In this document: one piece after another, positions 8,271-16,384 of the stretch
Numbering within the stretch: the stretch's first letter is position 1
How the letters are laid out: each line of letters begins with the position of its first letter
Source: Thiodiazotropha sp040506275
Lineage (GTDB): Bacteria; Pseudomonadota; Gammaproteobacteria; Chromatiales; Chromatiaceae
Length of the DNA stretch: 64,000 bases
Assembly (NCBI GenBank): GCA_040506275.1
Contig: JBEVXD010000009.1
Span: 124,001-188,000 of the forward strand
Reading direction: 5' to 3'
Notes under the pieces: model-generated
Told to the model about the DNA's origin: nothing
Databases searched by the model: none
What the model saw: only the letters and a program-made list of their open reading frames with translations
Made by a program: the position numbers and the translations under genes

Positions 8271-9677
8271 ATGAGTGAGTTCACCGATTATAAAGTTGCT
8301 GATATTTCCCTGGCCGATTTTGGCCGCCGCGAGATTGCCATTGCCGAGACAGAAATGCCCGGCCTGATGGCAATTCGTGAAAAATACGCCTCCGAACAAC
8401 CCCTCAAGGGAGCCCGCATCACCGGCTCTCTACATATGACCATCCAGACTGCAGTGCTGATTGAAACTCTGGTTGCTCTGGGCGCTGAAGTTCGCTGGTG
8501 TTCATGTAATATCTTCTCAACCCAGGACCATGCTGCTGCTGCCATCGCCGCTGAGGGCATCCCGGTCTATGCCTGGAAAGGGGAGTCACTGGAGGAGTAC
8601 TGGTGGTGTACTGAGCAGGTCCTAAACTGGCCTAACGGCGAATCGCCCAATATGATTCTCGACGATGGTGGAGATGCCACCCTGCTGGTGCATAAAGGTG
8701 TGGAGTTTGCTGATGCTGGCGCTGTACCCGAACCACAAGCCGATGATGCAGAAGAGTGGCAGGTGATCCTCGGTGTTCTCAAGCGCAGTCTTGAAGAGGA
8801 TCCGAAGCGCTATCACCGTATGGCTGAGTCGATCAAAGGGGTAACCGAGGAGACGACTACAGGTGTACATCGTCTCTACCAGATGATGGAGCAGGGTACC
8901 CTGCTATTCCCAGCAATGAACGTCAACGACTCGGTCACCAAGTCCAAGTTCGACAACCTCTACGGCTGCCGTGAATCCCTGGTTGATGGCATCAAACGGG
9001 CAACTGATGTGATGATTGCCGGTAAAATCGCTTTGGTGGCCGGCTACGGCGATGTAGGCAAGGGCTGCGCTCAATCCCTGCGTGGTCTGGGGGCAACGGT
9101 TTGGGTGACAGAGATCGACCCCATATGCGCATTACAGGCGGCGATGGAGGGTTACCGGGTGATCACCATGGAAGAGGCTGCACCTCTGGCCGATATCTTC
9201 GTGACCACCACCGGCAATTTCAAGATCATCACCCATGACCACATGGCTGCGATGAAGAATCAGTCCATTGTCTGCAATATCGGCCATTTCGACAATGAAA
9301 TCGATATCGCCGGCATCAAACAGTACCAGTGGGAAGAGATCAAGCCACAGGTTCACCATATTATCTTTCCTGATGGCAAGCGCATCATCCTGTTGGCTGA
9401 AGGCCGCCTGGTCAACTTGGGTTGTGCAACCGGACACCCCAGCTTTGTAATGTCCAATTCGTTCTCCAATCAGGTATTGGCGCAAATCGAATTCTTCACC
9501 CGTTCCGGTGACTACGAAAACAAGGTCTATGTACTACCCAAGAAGCTCGATGAAGAGGTTGCCAGACTGCATCTCACCAAGATTGGCGCTAAGCTGACCA
9601 CCCTTTCGGATGAGCAGGCAGACTATATCGGTGTACCTGTAGAAGGCCCCTATAAGCCAGATCACTATCGCTACTAA
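8271..9677 (+). CDS. ahcY: Adenosylhomocysteinase (SAH hydrolase)
   Basis: Hydrolyses S-adenosylhomocysteine to adenosine and homocysteine, removing the inhibitor left by methyltransferases. The 468-aa protein has TGSLHMTIQTAVLIETL, the NAD-binding GYGDVGKGCAQSLRGLGA motif near residue 265, and the C-terminal KPDHYRY. All are typical. The ATG at 8271 is chosen because AGGAG at 8257-8261 is spaced 9 nt from it and abuts the alternative ATG at 8262. Preceded by an SAH riboswitch and followed after a stem-loop by metF. Confidence 0.98.
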   Translation: MSEFTDYKVADISLADFGRREIAIAETEMPGLMAIREKYASEQPLKGARITGSLHMTIQTAVLIETLVALGAEVRWCSCNIFSTQDHAAAAIAAEGIPVYAWKGESLEEYWWCTEQVLNWPNGESPNMILDDGGDATLLVHKGVEFADAGAVPEPQADDAEEWQVILGVLKRSLEEDPKRYHRMAESIKGVTEETTTGVHRLYQMMEQGTLLFPAMNVNDSVTKSKFDNLYGCRESLVDGIKRATDVMIAGKIALVAGYGDVGKGCAQSLRGLGATVWVTEIDPICALQAAMEGYRVITMEEAAPLADIFVTTTGNFKIITHDHMAAMKNQSIVCNIGHFDNEIDIAGIKQYQWEEIKPQVHHIIFPDGKRIILLAEGRLVNLGCATGHPSFVMSNSFSNQVLAQIEFFTRSGDYENKVYVLPKKLDEEVARLHLTKIGAKLTTLSDEQADYIGVPVEGPYKPDHYRY

Positions 9678-9702
9678 ACACCCCGATCCTGTTTTCACAT
9701 CG

Positions 9703-9736
9703 AGATGTTTGACCGGCTTATACCGGTCAAACATCT
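9703..9736 (+). terminator. Long perfect hairpin between ahcY and metF
   Basis: Arms 9703-9716 and 9723-9736 form a perfect 14-bp stem (AGATGTTTGACCGG / CCGGTCAAACATCT) with a 6-nt loop. No T-run follows, so classical termination is uncertain. It may attenuate or stabilise the ahcY message ahead of metF, which starts 34 bp later. Confidence 0.55.
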
Positions 9737-9769
9737 TCCAAACTATTCTTGTTGCGGTAGCCGCTTACC

Positions 9770-10618
9770 ATGAATGATCAATCAAAACATCAAACCTTCA
9801 GCTTCGAACTCTTTCCGCCGAAAACGGAGAAGGGATTCGAAAACCTGAAAACAAATGTAGAAAAGTTACAAACCCTCAACCCAGCTTTCTTTTCAGTCAC
9901 CTACGGCGCTGGTGGATCTACCCAGCAGCGCACCTTCGATACCGTTGACTGGCTGGTAGAAAAGAGAATCGACACCGCTCCCCACCTCTCCTGCATCGGT
10001 GCGGACAATAGTGAAATTATTGAACTACTGGAGCGCTACCGGGATCAAGGCATTCGCCGTTTGGTGGCACTGCGTGGTGACCTGCCTTCCGGGACAGGTC
10101 TTGGCGGTCTAGGCGAACTCAATCATGCCAATCAATTGGTGGAATTGATCCGTAAAACCTTTGGTGACTATTTTCACATCGAAGTGGCTGCATATCCTGA
10201 GTTTCATCCCCAAGCCGTCACACCAGAGCAGGATCTAAACTATTTCAAAGGCAAGGTCGAAGCTGGCGCCAATAGTGCGATCACTCAATATTTTTATAAT
10301 GCAGATGCCTATTTTCGCTTTCTCGACGAATGCCAGAGACTACAGATCGACATTCCCATCGTGCCAGGCATCATGCCAATCACAAACTTTACCCAGCTGG
10401 CCAGATTCTCGGACGCATGTGGTACCGAGATTCCCCGTTGGCTTAGAAAACGATTGGAAGGCTATGGCGATGATCTGGATTCGATTCGCAGCTACGGCGC
10501 TGATGTGGTGACTGCAATGTGTGAACGCCTGCTTGCAGAAGGTGCACCAGGATTGCATTTTTACACCATGAACCAATCTGCCAATTGCCTAAAGATCTGG
10601 CACGCACTACAGCTCTAG
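9770..10618 (+). CDS. metF: 5,10-methylenetetrahydrofolate reductase
   Basis: Flavoprotein reducing methylene-THF to methyl-THF, the methyl donor for methionine synthesis. The 282-aa protein has FSFELFPPKTEKGFENL (catalytic Glu region), SVTYGAGGSTQQRT, LRGDLPSG, and GANSAITQYFYNADAYFRF, all MTHFR signatures. Length matches E. coli MetF (296 aa). It completes the methyl cycle next to metK and ahcY; co-transcription with ahcY would place it under the SAH riboswitch, though a long hairpin lies between them. Confidence 0.97.
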   Translation: MNDQSKHQTFSFELFPPKTEKGFENLKTNVEKLQTLNPAFFSVTYGAGGSTQQRTFDTVDWLVEKRIDTAPHLSCIGADNSEIIELLERYRDQGIRRLVALRGDLPSGTGLGGLGELNHANQLVELIRKTFGDYFHIEVAAYPEFHPQAVTPEQDLNYFKGKVEAGANSAITQYFYNADAYFRFLDECQRLQIDIPIVPGIMPITNFTQLARFSDACGTEIPRWLRKRLEGYGDDLDSIRSYGADVVTAMCERLLAEGAPGLHFYTMNQSANCLKIWHALQL

Positions 10619-10987
10619 TAGACCGTACAGTGCATTCGATAACTTCCAGACTTATGCGATAATTAAGGTTCAGAGCCAAACCAAATTCATACTTGATTAT
10701 GCTTAAAAGTCATCTGCCGTGATAGTGAATAAACCCTAGCATGTTAGATGTGGTTTTTATCGTTTGTTCGCCTTCTTTGGTGAGGCATGGCCCCACCCTA
10801 CACATCATCCAAACAGGTAGGGTGGGGCCATGCCCCACCAAATGGGCTAAAAAACAGTGCGCCTGATTTGAATGAATAGCCATCTGCAACACCCATACAT
10901 CAAAATATCAAAGTCTAGATTCTTTAGCTGAGGATGGAGAGTAATCAGGAGTTGACTAAAATAGAGGCTGAATGCGGCAAGCCGTGT
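10619..10987. other. Intergenic region between metF and the histidine kinase
   Basis: Convergent 3' ends of metF and the histidine kinase flank this 369-bp gap. It holds the large palindrome described at 10776-10842. No coding region or RNA gene was recognised; short frames here lack homology and ribosome-binding sites. Confidence 0.6.
10776..10842. repeat. 26-bp inverted repeat (REP-like palindrome)
   Basis: Positions 10776-10801 and 10817-10842 are near-perfect inverted copies around a 15-nt loop. The core GGCATGGCCCCACCCTAC resembles the other GGCATGG...CACCCTACA palindromes near 47.4, 54.1 and 60.25 kb. It lies between convergent genes, where it can serve both strands as a terminator-like structure. 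Confidence 0.8.
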
Positions 10988-13102
10988 TCAGCCCGGGGCC
11001 GGCAGCCAGTGTTTCGCATCCATTCGACCATTGAGGTGGCGCTCAATGATTCCCTCCAACACCTCAGGTTCAACCGGTTTTGTCAGAAACCCATCCATAC
11101 CGACTCGAATACATAGCTCCATCATATCCTCGACGCTATTCGCAGTCAGCGCATAGATGGTCATATATCGGCTTTTGGATTCCCGCTCCCTGTAGAGACG
11201 CGTGAATTCGATGCCATCCACATCCGGCATACACAGGTCGACAAATGCCAACTCATACTCTTTCTCATTCACCGCCTGCAGCGCTTCCTTGCCGTTTCTG
11301 GTCACTTTGACCTGATGCCCACGTTGTTTCAATAAAGTTTCCAATACCTTTGATGCAATAACATTGTCATCAGCCAGTAGAACGTTAATGGCACGGCTAT
11401 TATTGACTTGTTTACTATCATCACCGATATCTGAATTCTGCGCTTGATGAGGAATTAAAAGATCCATGACCGTCTGAGCCAGATCCATACTGAGAAATGG
11501 CTTAATCAAGACGGGTGTACTGATTGAGGCATAACTGAGATTCTCAGTTCGATAGCCCACTAAAATCATTGGAATCGAAGGCTCAATAGTATTGACACAG
11601 CGGATAACCTGTTTGATTGCTTTGTCATTGAATGAGTCACAAATCAGGAGAAAATCAAGATCCTGATTCAACTGTCGACAAAAACGATTCAGCTCATTTG
11701 CGGATAGCGCCCTCATGCCAAGCTCATCAACGATCTGCAGGTGCATCTGCATGGCATTAGGATCCTGATCATAAATCATTACCTTTTTATCTTTGAGCAG
11801 GGGGTATCTTTGTGCCAACGGTACTGCTTCCTGAATTGCCTCGATGCCAGGTTTCTCTCCCAGCAAGGGCAAACGAACACTGAATTTAGTTCCATCTCCT
11901 GGGTTACTGATGACATTCACCTGTCCCTTCATCAAACGAGTCAGATCCCGAATCACCGAGGTACCAAGACCCGCGCCTTCAAAGCGTTTATGCTGATTCT
12001 TATCATCCGCCTGCCAATAGGCATTGAAAATCTCAGCCAACTTCTCCTCTGGAATCCCGATTCCGCTATCTTCGACCTCAAACAGAATATGACTGGTTGA
12101 AACTTCACTATTAGCCTCTGCCAATAAGACGCGTAAACAGACATAGCCTTGATCGGTAAACTTTATGGCGTTACCTACCATATTGAAAAGAATCTGGGTG
12201 ACTCTGAGTCGATCACCATATAATTGCTGAGGTACTTCAGGATCGATCCAACAGTACATCTCCAGCCTTTTCCCTTGCGCTTCTGATGCCAGACTTGAAG
12301 AGATATTCTTCACCAATTCGTAGACATCGAACCATTCGGTACTCAGCTCCAATTTATTTGCATCTATTTTTGACAGGTCCAATACGTCACTGATCATTGA
12401 CCTGAGCAGTCTTACAGAGCCATTAATGGATTGCACATACTCCTTTTGTTCCGCATCCAGTGGGGTATTTTGCAGCAATCTGGCCATACCCATTACGCCT
12501 ACCAGGGGGGTACGCAGTTCATGTGTCATGGTCGCGAGAAAATTTCCTCTCGCCTTCTTGGCCAGCATGGCCTCGCGCTTAGCCTTATGAAGCTGGCGCA
12601 ACAGGATGTATTGATATACTGGAATGACAAGAAGCAGAAGTACAAACACAAAGGCTTCAAGAACATGAAATTGCCATTGCTGCAGATAAATCAACAGCAT
12701 GCTGTAAGTGACAAAACTCAGTATCGAAGCGATCATCAGCTGCCTGGCCCCGTATCTGATGCCATACGAGATATAAATCCAATGGTAAATCAGATAGAAA
12801 GGACTGAATGCATCTGATGTCAGAAATATTGCCAGACTGGTTGCACTGATATCGACTATTAGGTCGACATCTACCCGGTATGGCATCTTTGGCCAGATCA
12901 CAATACTGATCAAAAGAAGAATAAAATAGGTAAAAAAAGTGGAATAGAGGGTAATAAGCAGTGGCAAATCAACGGAATAGTGATCCGTCCTAATGGCAAA
13001 CCACATTGAGAAGCAGCAAAAAAGCCAGATACCCAGACGCACTAACGCCTGTTGATACTCCGAATTGGCGAGTAAACTCTGTTCGAAGAATTTTTTAAAC
13101 AT
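10988..13102 (-). CDS. Hybrid sensor histidine kinase (RpfC-like)
   Basis: A 704-aa membrane kinase. Several hydrophobic segments occupy residues about 22-170, giving a sensor with no evident periplasmic domain. HisKA has the phospho-accepting His at about 194 (MTHELRTPL). HATPase boxes follow (NMVGNAIKFTD, DSGIGIPEE, GAGLGTSV). A middle receiver-like region (YDQDPNAM ... LLICDSF ... LIKPF) looks degenerate. The C-terminal receiver is intact, with LADDN, Asp about 622 in FVDLCMPDVDG and LTKP. RpfC family members sense diffusible fatty-acid signals, but no rpfF or rpfG lies nearby, so the ligand is unknown. A PilZ gene diverges from it, hinting at a c-di-GMP output; that link is inference. Confidence 0.9.
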   Translation of the reverse strand: MFKKFFEQSLLANSEYQQALVRLGIWLFCCFSMWFAIRTDHYSVDLPLLITLYSTFFTYFILLLISIVIWPKMPYRVDVDLIVDISATSLAIFLTSDAFSPFYLIYHWIYISYGIRYGARQLMIASILSFVTYSMLLIYLQQWQFHVLEAFVFVLLLLVIPVYQYILLRQLHKAKREAMLAKKARGNFLATMTHELRTPLVGVMGMARLLQNTPLDAEQKEYVQSINGSVRLLRSMISDVLDLSKIDANKLELSTEWFDVYELVKNISSSLASEAQGKRLEMYCWIDPEVPQQLYGDRLRVTQILFNMVGNAIKFTDQGYVCLRVLLAEANSEVSTSHILFEVEDSGIGIPEEKLAEIFNAYWQADDKNQHKRFEGAGLGTSVIRDLTRLMKGQVNVISNPGDGTKFSVRLPLLGEKPGIEAIQEAVPLAQRYPLLKDKKVMIYDQDPNAMQMHLQIVDELGMRALSANELNRFCRQLNQDLDFLLICDSFNDKAIKQVIRCVNTIEPSIPMILVGYRTENLSYASISTPVLIKPFLSMDLAQTVMDLLIPHQAQNSDIGDDSKQVNNSRAINVLLADDNVIASKVLETLLKQRGHQVKVTRNGKEALQAVNEKEYELAFVDLCMPDVDGIEFTRLYRERESKSRYMTIYALTANSVEDMMELCIRVGMDGFLTKPVEPEVLEGIIERHLNGRMDAKHWLPAPG

Positions 13103-13556
13103 GGCATCTCTTCCTTAAATGCAAGACAGAGCAGCTCCTTGGTATGTGTCAATATATCCGTGGACACTCATGATACACCGTTGATTATGGTTCCCTTTTA
13201 AAAGCTCCGCTCTACATGCTTTGCACTAAATATCAATCAGGCACTCATTCGACAGGTACTAAAATCAGGCATCATATACCAGCATGTAACGTGACATCAT
13301 ATCGACACAACTCTCCTGCTGCACCATATTTATCTGGCGTTGTGTCTCATATTTAATTTCTACCCTGGAATCAAATGGATTGTTATTCAAGTTTATAGGA
13401 TATTCCGATTGTTTGATGAATATCAATTATCCATGATTGCAGATTCCATATCAGCCACTATCATACAGTGAGAGCTGATCCAATCTGGTTGTCCTGTCCC
13501 TTTCATTTCAGACGGCGATCTAGCCAAACCAAATCACTGATTAGGTGGTCCACAAG
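13103..13556. other. Divergent intergenic region, kinase / PilZ
   Basis: About 450 bp of AT-rich sequence between divergent genes; it must hold both promoters. No RNA gene, repeat or conserved ORF could be recognised, and no convincing -35/-10 pair was assigned. Confidence 0.5.
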
Positions 13557-13949
13557 ATGTATATAAAAACACCCACAGAACATATTCACGAGAATGAACT
13601 GAAGCCTGAAGACCGACGTGCAATTAAACGTCGCCACCTGATCTACTACCTGAGAGTTTGGAAAACAGAGGACAATACACCTTTAGGGCAGGTGGTTGAT
13701 ATTAATTCTCAAGGCATGATGCTGATTGGTGAAAAACCGGTACCTACAGGCGAAGAGTTCAATCTTAAGATCAACCTCCCGGAGAGTGAAGAGGAGCTTA
13801 ACTTTTTGAATTTCAAGGCGGTTTGCCGTTGGAGCTCAAAAGATATAAATACAGCTTTTTATGACTCTGGACTCGAATTTACTGATCAGTCAGAGGAGAA
13901 GATCGAGGCCTTACAGCGTTTGATTGAGGACTATGGATTCAATGACTGA
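13557..13949 (+). CDS. PilZ-domain protein
   Basis: A 130-aa cytoplasmic protein of single PilZ domain size, a family that binds cyclic di-GMP. The Arg-rich switch is RRAIKRRHLIYYLRV at residues about 19-33. The second motif is DINSQGMML, in which the usual Ser of D-x-S-x-x-G is Asn, so binding is probable rather than certain. WSS...SGLEF closes the barrel. The ATG at 13557 is preferred because AGGTGG at 13543-13548 is well spaced; a GTG at 13545 would add four residues. The 3' end overlaps the convergent Nudix gene by 19 bp. Confidence 0.82.
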   Translation: MYIKTPTEHIHENELKPEDRRAIKRRHLIYYLRVWKTEDNTPLGQVVDINSQGMMLIGEKPVPTGEEFNLKINLPESEEELNFLNFKAVCRWSSKDINTAFYDSGLEFTDQSEEKIEALQRLIEDYGFND

Positions 13950-14881
13950 GACCAGAAAGTGCTGATCCCTGCAATACCCTGAGCACCATTTGAAACTGCT
14001 TGTGGCAGGTCATCCACTGTCATACCACCCAGCGCATAAACCGGCAGGTTGACCTGATCCACCCATGCCGTAAAACGTGGCCAACCCAGGTTCTGTGCAT
14101 CGGGGTGGGTAGAGGTGACCTGAACAGGTGAAAGCAGCACATAATCAAGACCAAGACTTTCTGCCTTTTTCAACTCATCCAATTGATGGCAGGATGCACC
14201 AATCAACCCAGCTCCCGATGGTCGCTGGGAAAGGGACATCAAATTTCGAGTGGTTAAGTGAAGACCGTCCGCTTCACCATGCCACGCCAACACGCCTTCA
14301 GCACGATTCAATAGTAGCTTTACATCGCTCGATCGACACAGTTCAAGCGCTCTATTCATCAATTGCCGATAGGTCGCATCCGATAACTGATGGGCACGCA
14401 GTTGTACAAGCTGAATACCTTGAGTAATAGCTCGGGACAGACAATCCAGAAACGTAACTGAATCGTTTGGATCCGCACCGGTAATCAGATAACGCTTTGG
14501 AAGTTGCAGTGCGGTAATGACTGGGCGATCAGCTGCAGGGAACTCTTCTGGCACCATCTTACCAGGTGATATCCAACGCAAGGGTTGCCCTTCCAGGCCC
14601 TTTGCCACCCCCCTGTAGGATGTGACGCGATAAAAATCGAGCACAACTTCCCGATCATCATAGTCGTGCCTTATTCTTATCAGTGATTCATATTCAGTGG
14701 GATCGATTCCGAGCTCTTCCTTGAGTTCTCTTGATAGTGCAGCTTCCGAGGTCTCTCCCGGTTCCAGCTTTCCACCCGGAAATTCCCACAGACCACCCTG
14801 ATGAGTATGCTCTGCCCGCTTACTGACCAGAACCCGGCCATAGGTATCGATAATTGCTGCTGCTGCGACTTGAATGGCCAT
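13931..14881 (-). CDS. Nudix hydrolase fused to ThiE-like domain (MutT family)
   Basis: A 316-aa two-domain protein. Residues 1 to about 130 form a MutT-type Nudix domain with the complete Nudix box GKLEPGETSEAALSRELKEELGI, expected to hydrolyse oxidised dNTPs such as 8-oxo-dGTP. The C-terminal half (YLITGADPNDS ... LLLNRAEGVL ... LIGASCHQLDEL ... YVLLSPVQVTSTHP ... VYALGGMTVDDL) is a thiamine-phosphate-synthase-like barrel. This fusion is widespread in gammaproteobacteria next to argJ and secA; the role of the barrel is not established. ATG 14881 is preferred over TTG 14890. The gene overlaps the PilZ 3' end. Confidence 0.88.
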   Translation of the reverse strand: MAIQVAAAAIIDTYGRVLVSKRAEHTHQGGLWEFPGGKLEPGETSEAALSRELKEELGIDPTEYESLIRIRHDYDDREVVLDFYRVTSYRGVAKGLEGQPLRWISPGKMVPEEFPAADRPVITALQLPKRYLITGADPNDSVTFLDCLSRAITQGIQLVQLRAHQLSDATYRQLMNRALELCRSSDVKLLLNRAEGVLAWHGEADGLHLTTRNLMSLSQRPSGAGLIGASCHQLDELKKAESLGLDYVLLSPVQVTSTHPDAQNLGWPRFTAWVDQVNLPVYALGGMTVDDLPQAVSNGAQGIAGISTFWSQSLNP

Positions 14882-15117
14882 GGGTAACAATCAGTGTGTT
14901 GCCGGGTTACCTAATTTAGCGTCCTGAACTGGTTCCATACTAACACTAGCTGAGCATGATTCATTACAATTAAATCTCTTTCAATGATGCATAGTACGCT
15001 TAGGAAAAAAGCAAAAATTGTTTATGGCTAAGATCAACTCCAAGCTGACAGATACCCTTTTATGGTTTCAATAAGCGGAGAACAATCAGACTTTTCAAGT
15101 AATTCCCGCAGGAGATT

Positions 15118-15147
15118 GTCGGATGGCGCTGCGCTTATCCGACCTAC
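15118..15147. repeat. REP-like 30-bp palindrome, single copy
   Basis: Imperfect palindrome with the ends GTCGGAT...ATCCGAC and a CTAC tail, nearly identical to both arms of the pair at 57187-57262. Located downstream of argJ, in the 300-bp gap before the Nudix gene. It is followed at 15156-15170 by CCCGGCACCTTAATA, the terminal sequence of another repeat family found at 41.55 and 55.48 kb. The rest of the gap shows no gene. Confidence 0.8.
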
Positions 15148-15180
15148 GATTATTGCCCGGCACCTTAATATTATGAAACG

Positions 15181-16383
15181 CTAGGTACGGTACTCAGCAT
15201 TGATTTTGACATAGTCGTAGGAGAGGTCACAGGTCAGTACCTTTGTTGCGGCATCACCCCGACCCAACTCGACCCGAATCGTAATGTTAGAGCGTTGCAT
15301 CACAGCTTGCCCCGCCTCTTCGGTATAATCAGATGCCCGTCCACCCTGACGAACGATACAGACATCATCCAGCCAGATATTCACATCGTCGATCACCAGG
15401 TTTTCGACACCAGCACGACCTACAGCAGCCAGAATCCTCCCCCAATTCGGATCAGAAGCGAACAGTGCAGTCTTTACCAGAGGCGAGTGAGCGATGGTAT
15501 AGGCCACATCCTGGGCCTCTTTCACACTTCTTGCGCTGGTAACCTCCACTTCAACAAGCTTAGTTGCACCCTCTCCATCAGCTACGATTTCCCTGGCGAG
15601 TTCCATGCAGATTTCGAGCACCATCTGAGCCAGTTTTTGATAGACAGGTGATTGCTCATCGGTAACGGGTGGCAGAGAGCTTGCGCCACTGGCGATTAAC
15701 ACACAAGCGTCGTTGGTTGAAGTATCACCGTCGACAGTGATGCTGTTGAATGAGGGGTCTACCGCCTGTTTGAGACAGCTTTGCAACAGACTGGCGGAAA
15801 CCTTCAAATCGGTCGCCACATAGGCCAGCATGGTGGCCATATCTGGACAGATCATGCCCGATCCTTTGGCCATACCGGTTACCTGAACAGTGACGCCATC
15901 CACTTCGAAGCGACGGGACGCCAGTTTTGGCCGTGTATCCGTGGTCATTATTGTCCGGGATGCTGATTCCCAGCCCTCCGGCACCAACCCCTGTAAAGCC
16001 TTGGGAAAAGCTTGCAGCATCCTCTCAACAGGAAGCGGTTCACCGATTACACCAGTTGAAAACGGCAGCACCTGATGGGGCTCACAACCGACCAGGCCAG
16101 CCAGCTCCTGGCAGCAGCGCTTGGCGTCATCAAGTCCCTGTTGACCTGTTCCAGCATTGGCGTTACCTGAGTTAATCAGCAACAGCCTGGGAGCACCTTG
16201 CTGCAAATGATCCTTTGCCAGTTGAACAGGGGCGGCACAAAACGCATTGCGAGTGAATACAGCGGCGCATTCAGCACCATCCACCAATTCGATGACTAAC
16301 AGATCATTCCGACCTTGATAGCATATTTCTGCTGCGGTTACGCCAAGCCTTACACCAGGAACTGGAGATGCTGAATCAACCAT
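15181..16383 (-). CDS. argJ: Bifunctional ornithine acetyltransferase / N-acetylglutamate synthase
   Basis: Recycles the acetyl group between acetylornithine and glutamate in arginine synthesis. The 400-aa precursor shows FTRNAFCAAPV, LLINSGNANAGTG and the self-cleavage region CPDMATMLAYVATD, where the Thr of ATM becomes the N-terminal nucleophile of the beta chain. It ends in SYDYVKINAEYRT, a typical ArgJ tail. Length is typical. The start is one base after the secA stop (TGA-G-ATG), so the two are almost certainly co-translated. Whether it is mono- or bifunctional cannot be told from sequence alone. Confidence 0.96.
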   Translation of the reverse strand: MVDSASPVPGVRLGVTAAEICYQGRNDLLVIELVDGAECAAVFTRNAFCAAPVQLAKDHLQQGAPRLLLINSGNANAGTGQQGLDDAKRCCQELAGLVGCEPHQVLPFSTGVIGEPLPVERMLQAFPKALQGLVPEGWESASRTIMTTDTRPKLASRRFEVDGVTVQVTGMAKGSGMICPDMATMLAYVATDLKVSASLLQSCLKQAVDPSFNSITVDGDTSTNDACVLIASGASSLPPVTDEQSPVYQKLAQMVLEICMELAREIVADGEGATKLVEVEVTSARSVKEAQDVAYTIAHSPLVKTALFASDPNWGRILAAVGRAGVENLVIDDVNIWLDDVCIVRQGGRASDYTEEAGQAVMQRSNITIRVELGRGDAATKVLTCDLSYDYVKINAEYRT

Positions 16384-16384
16384 C

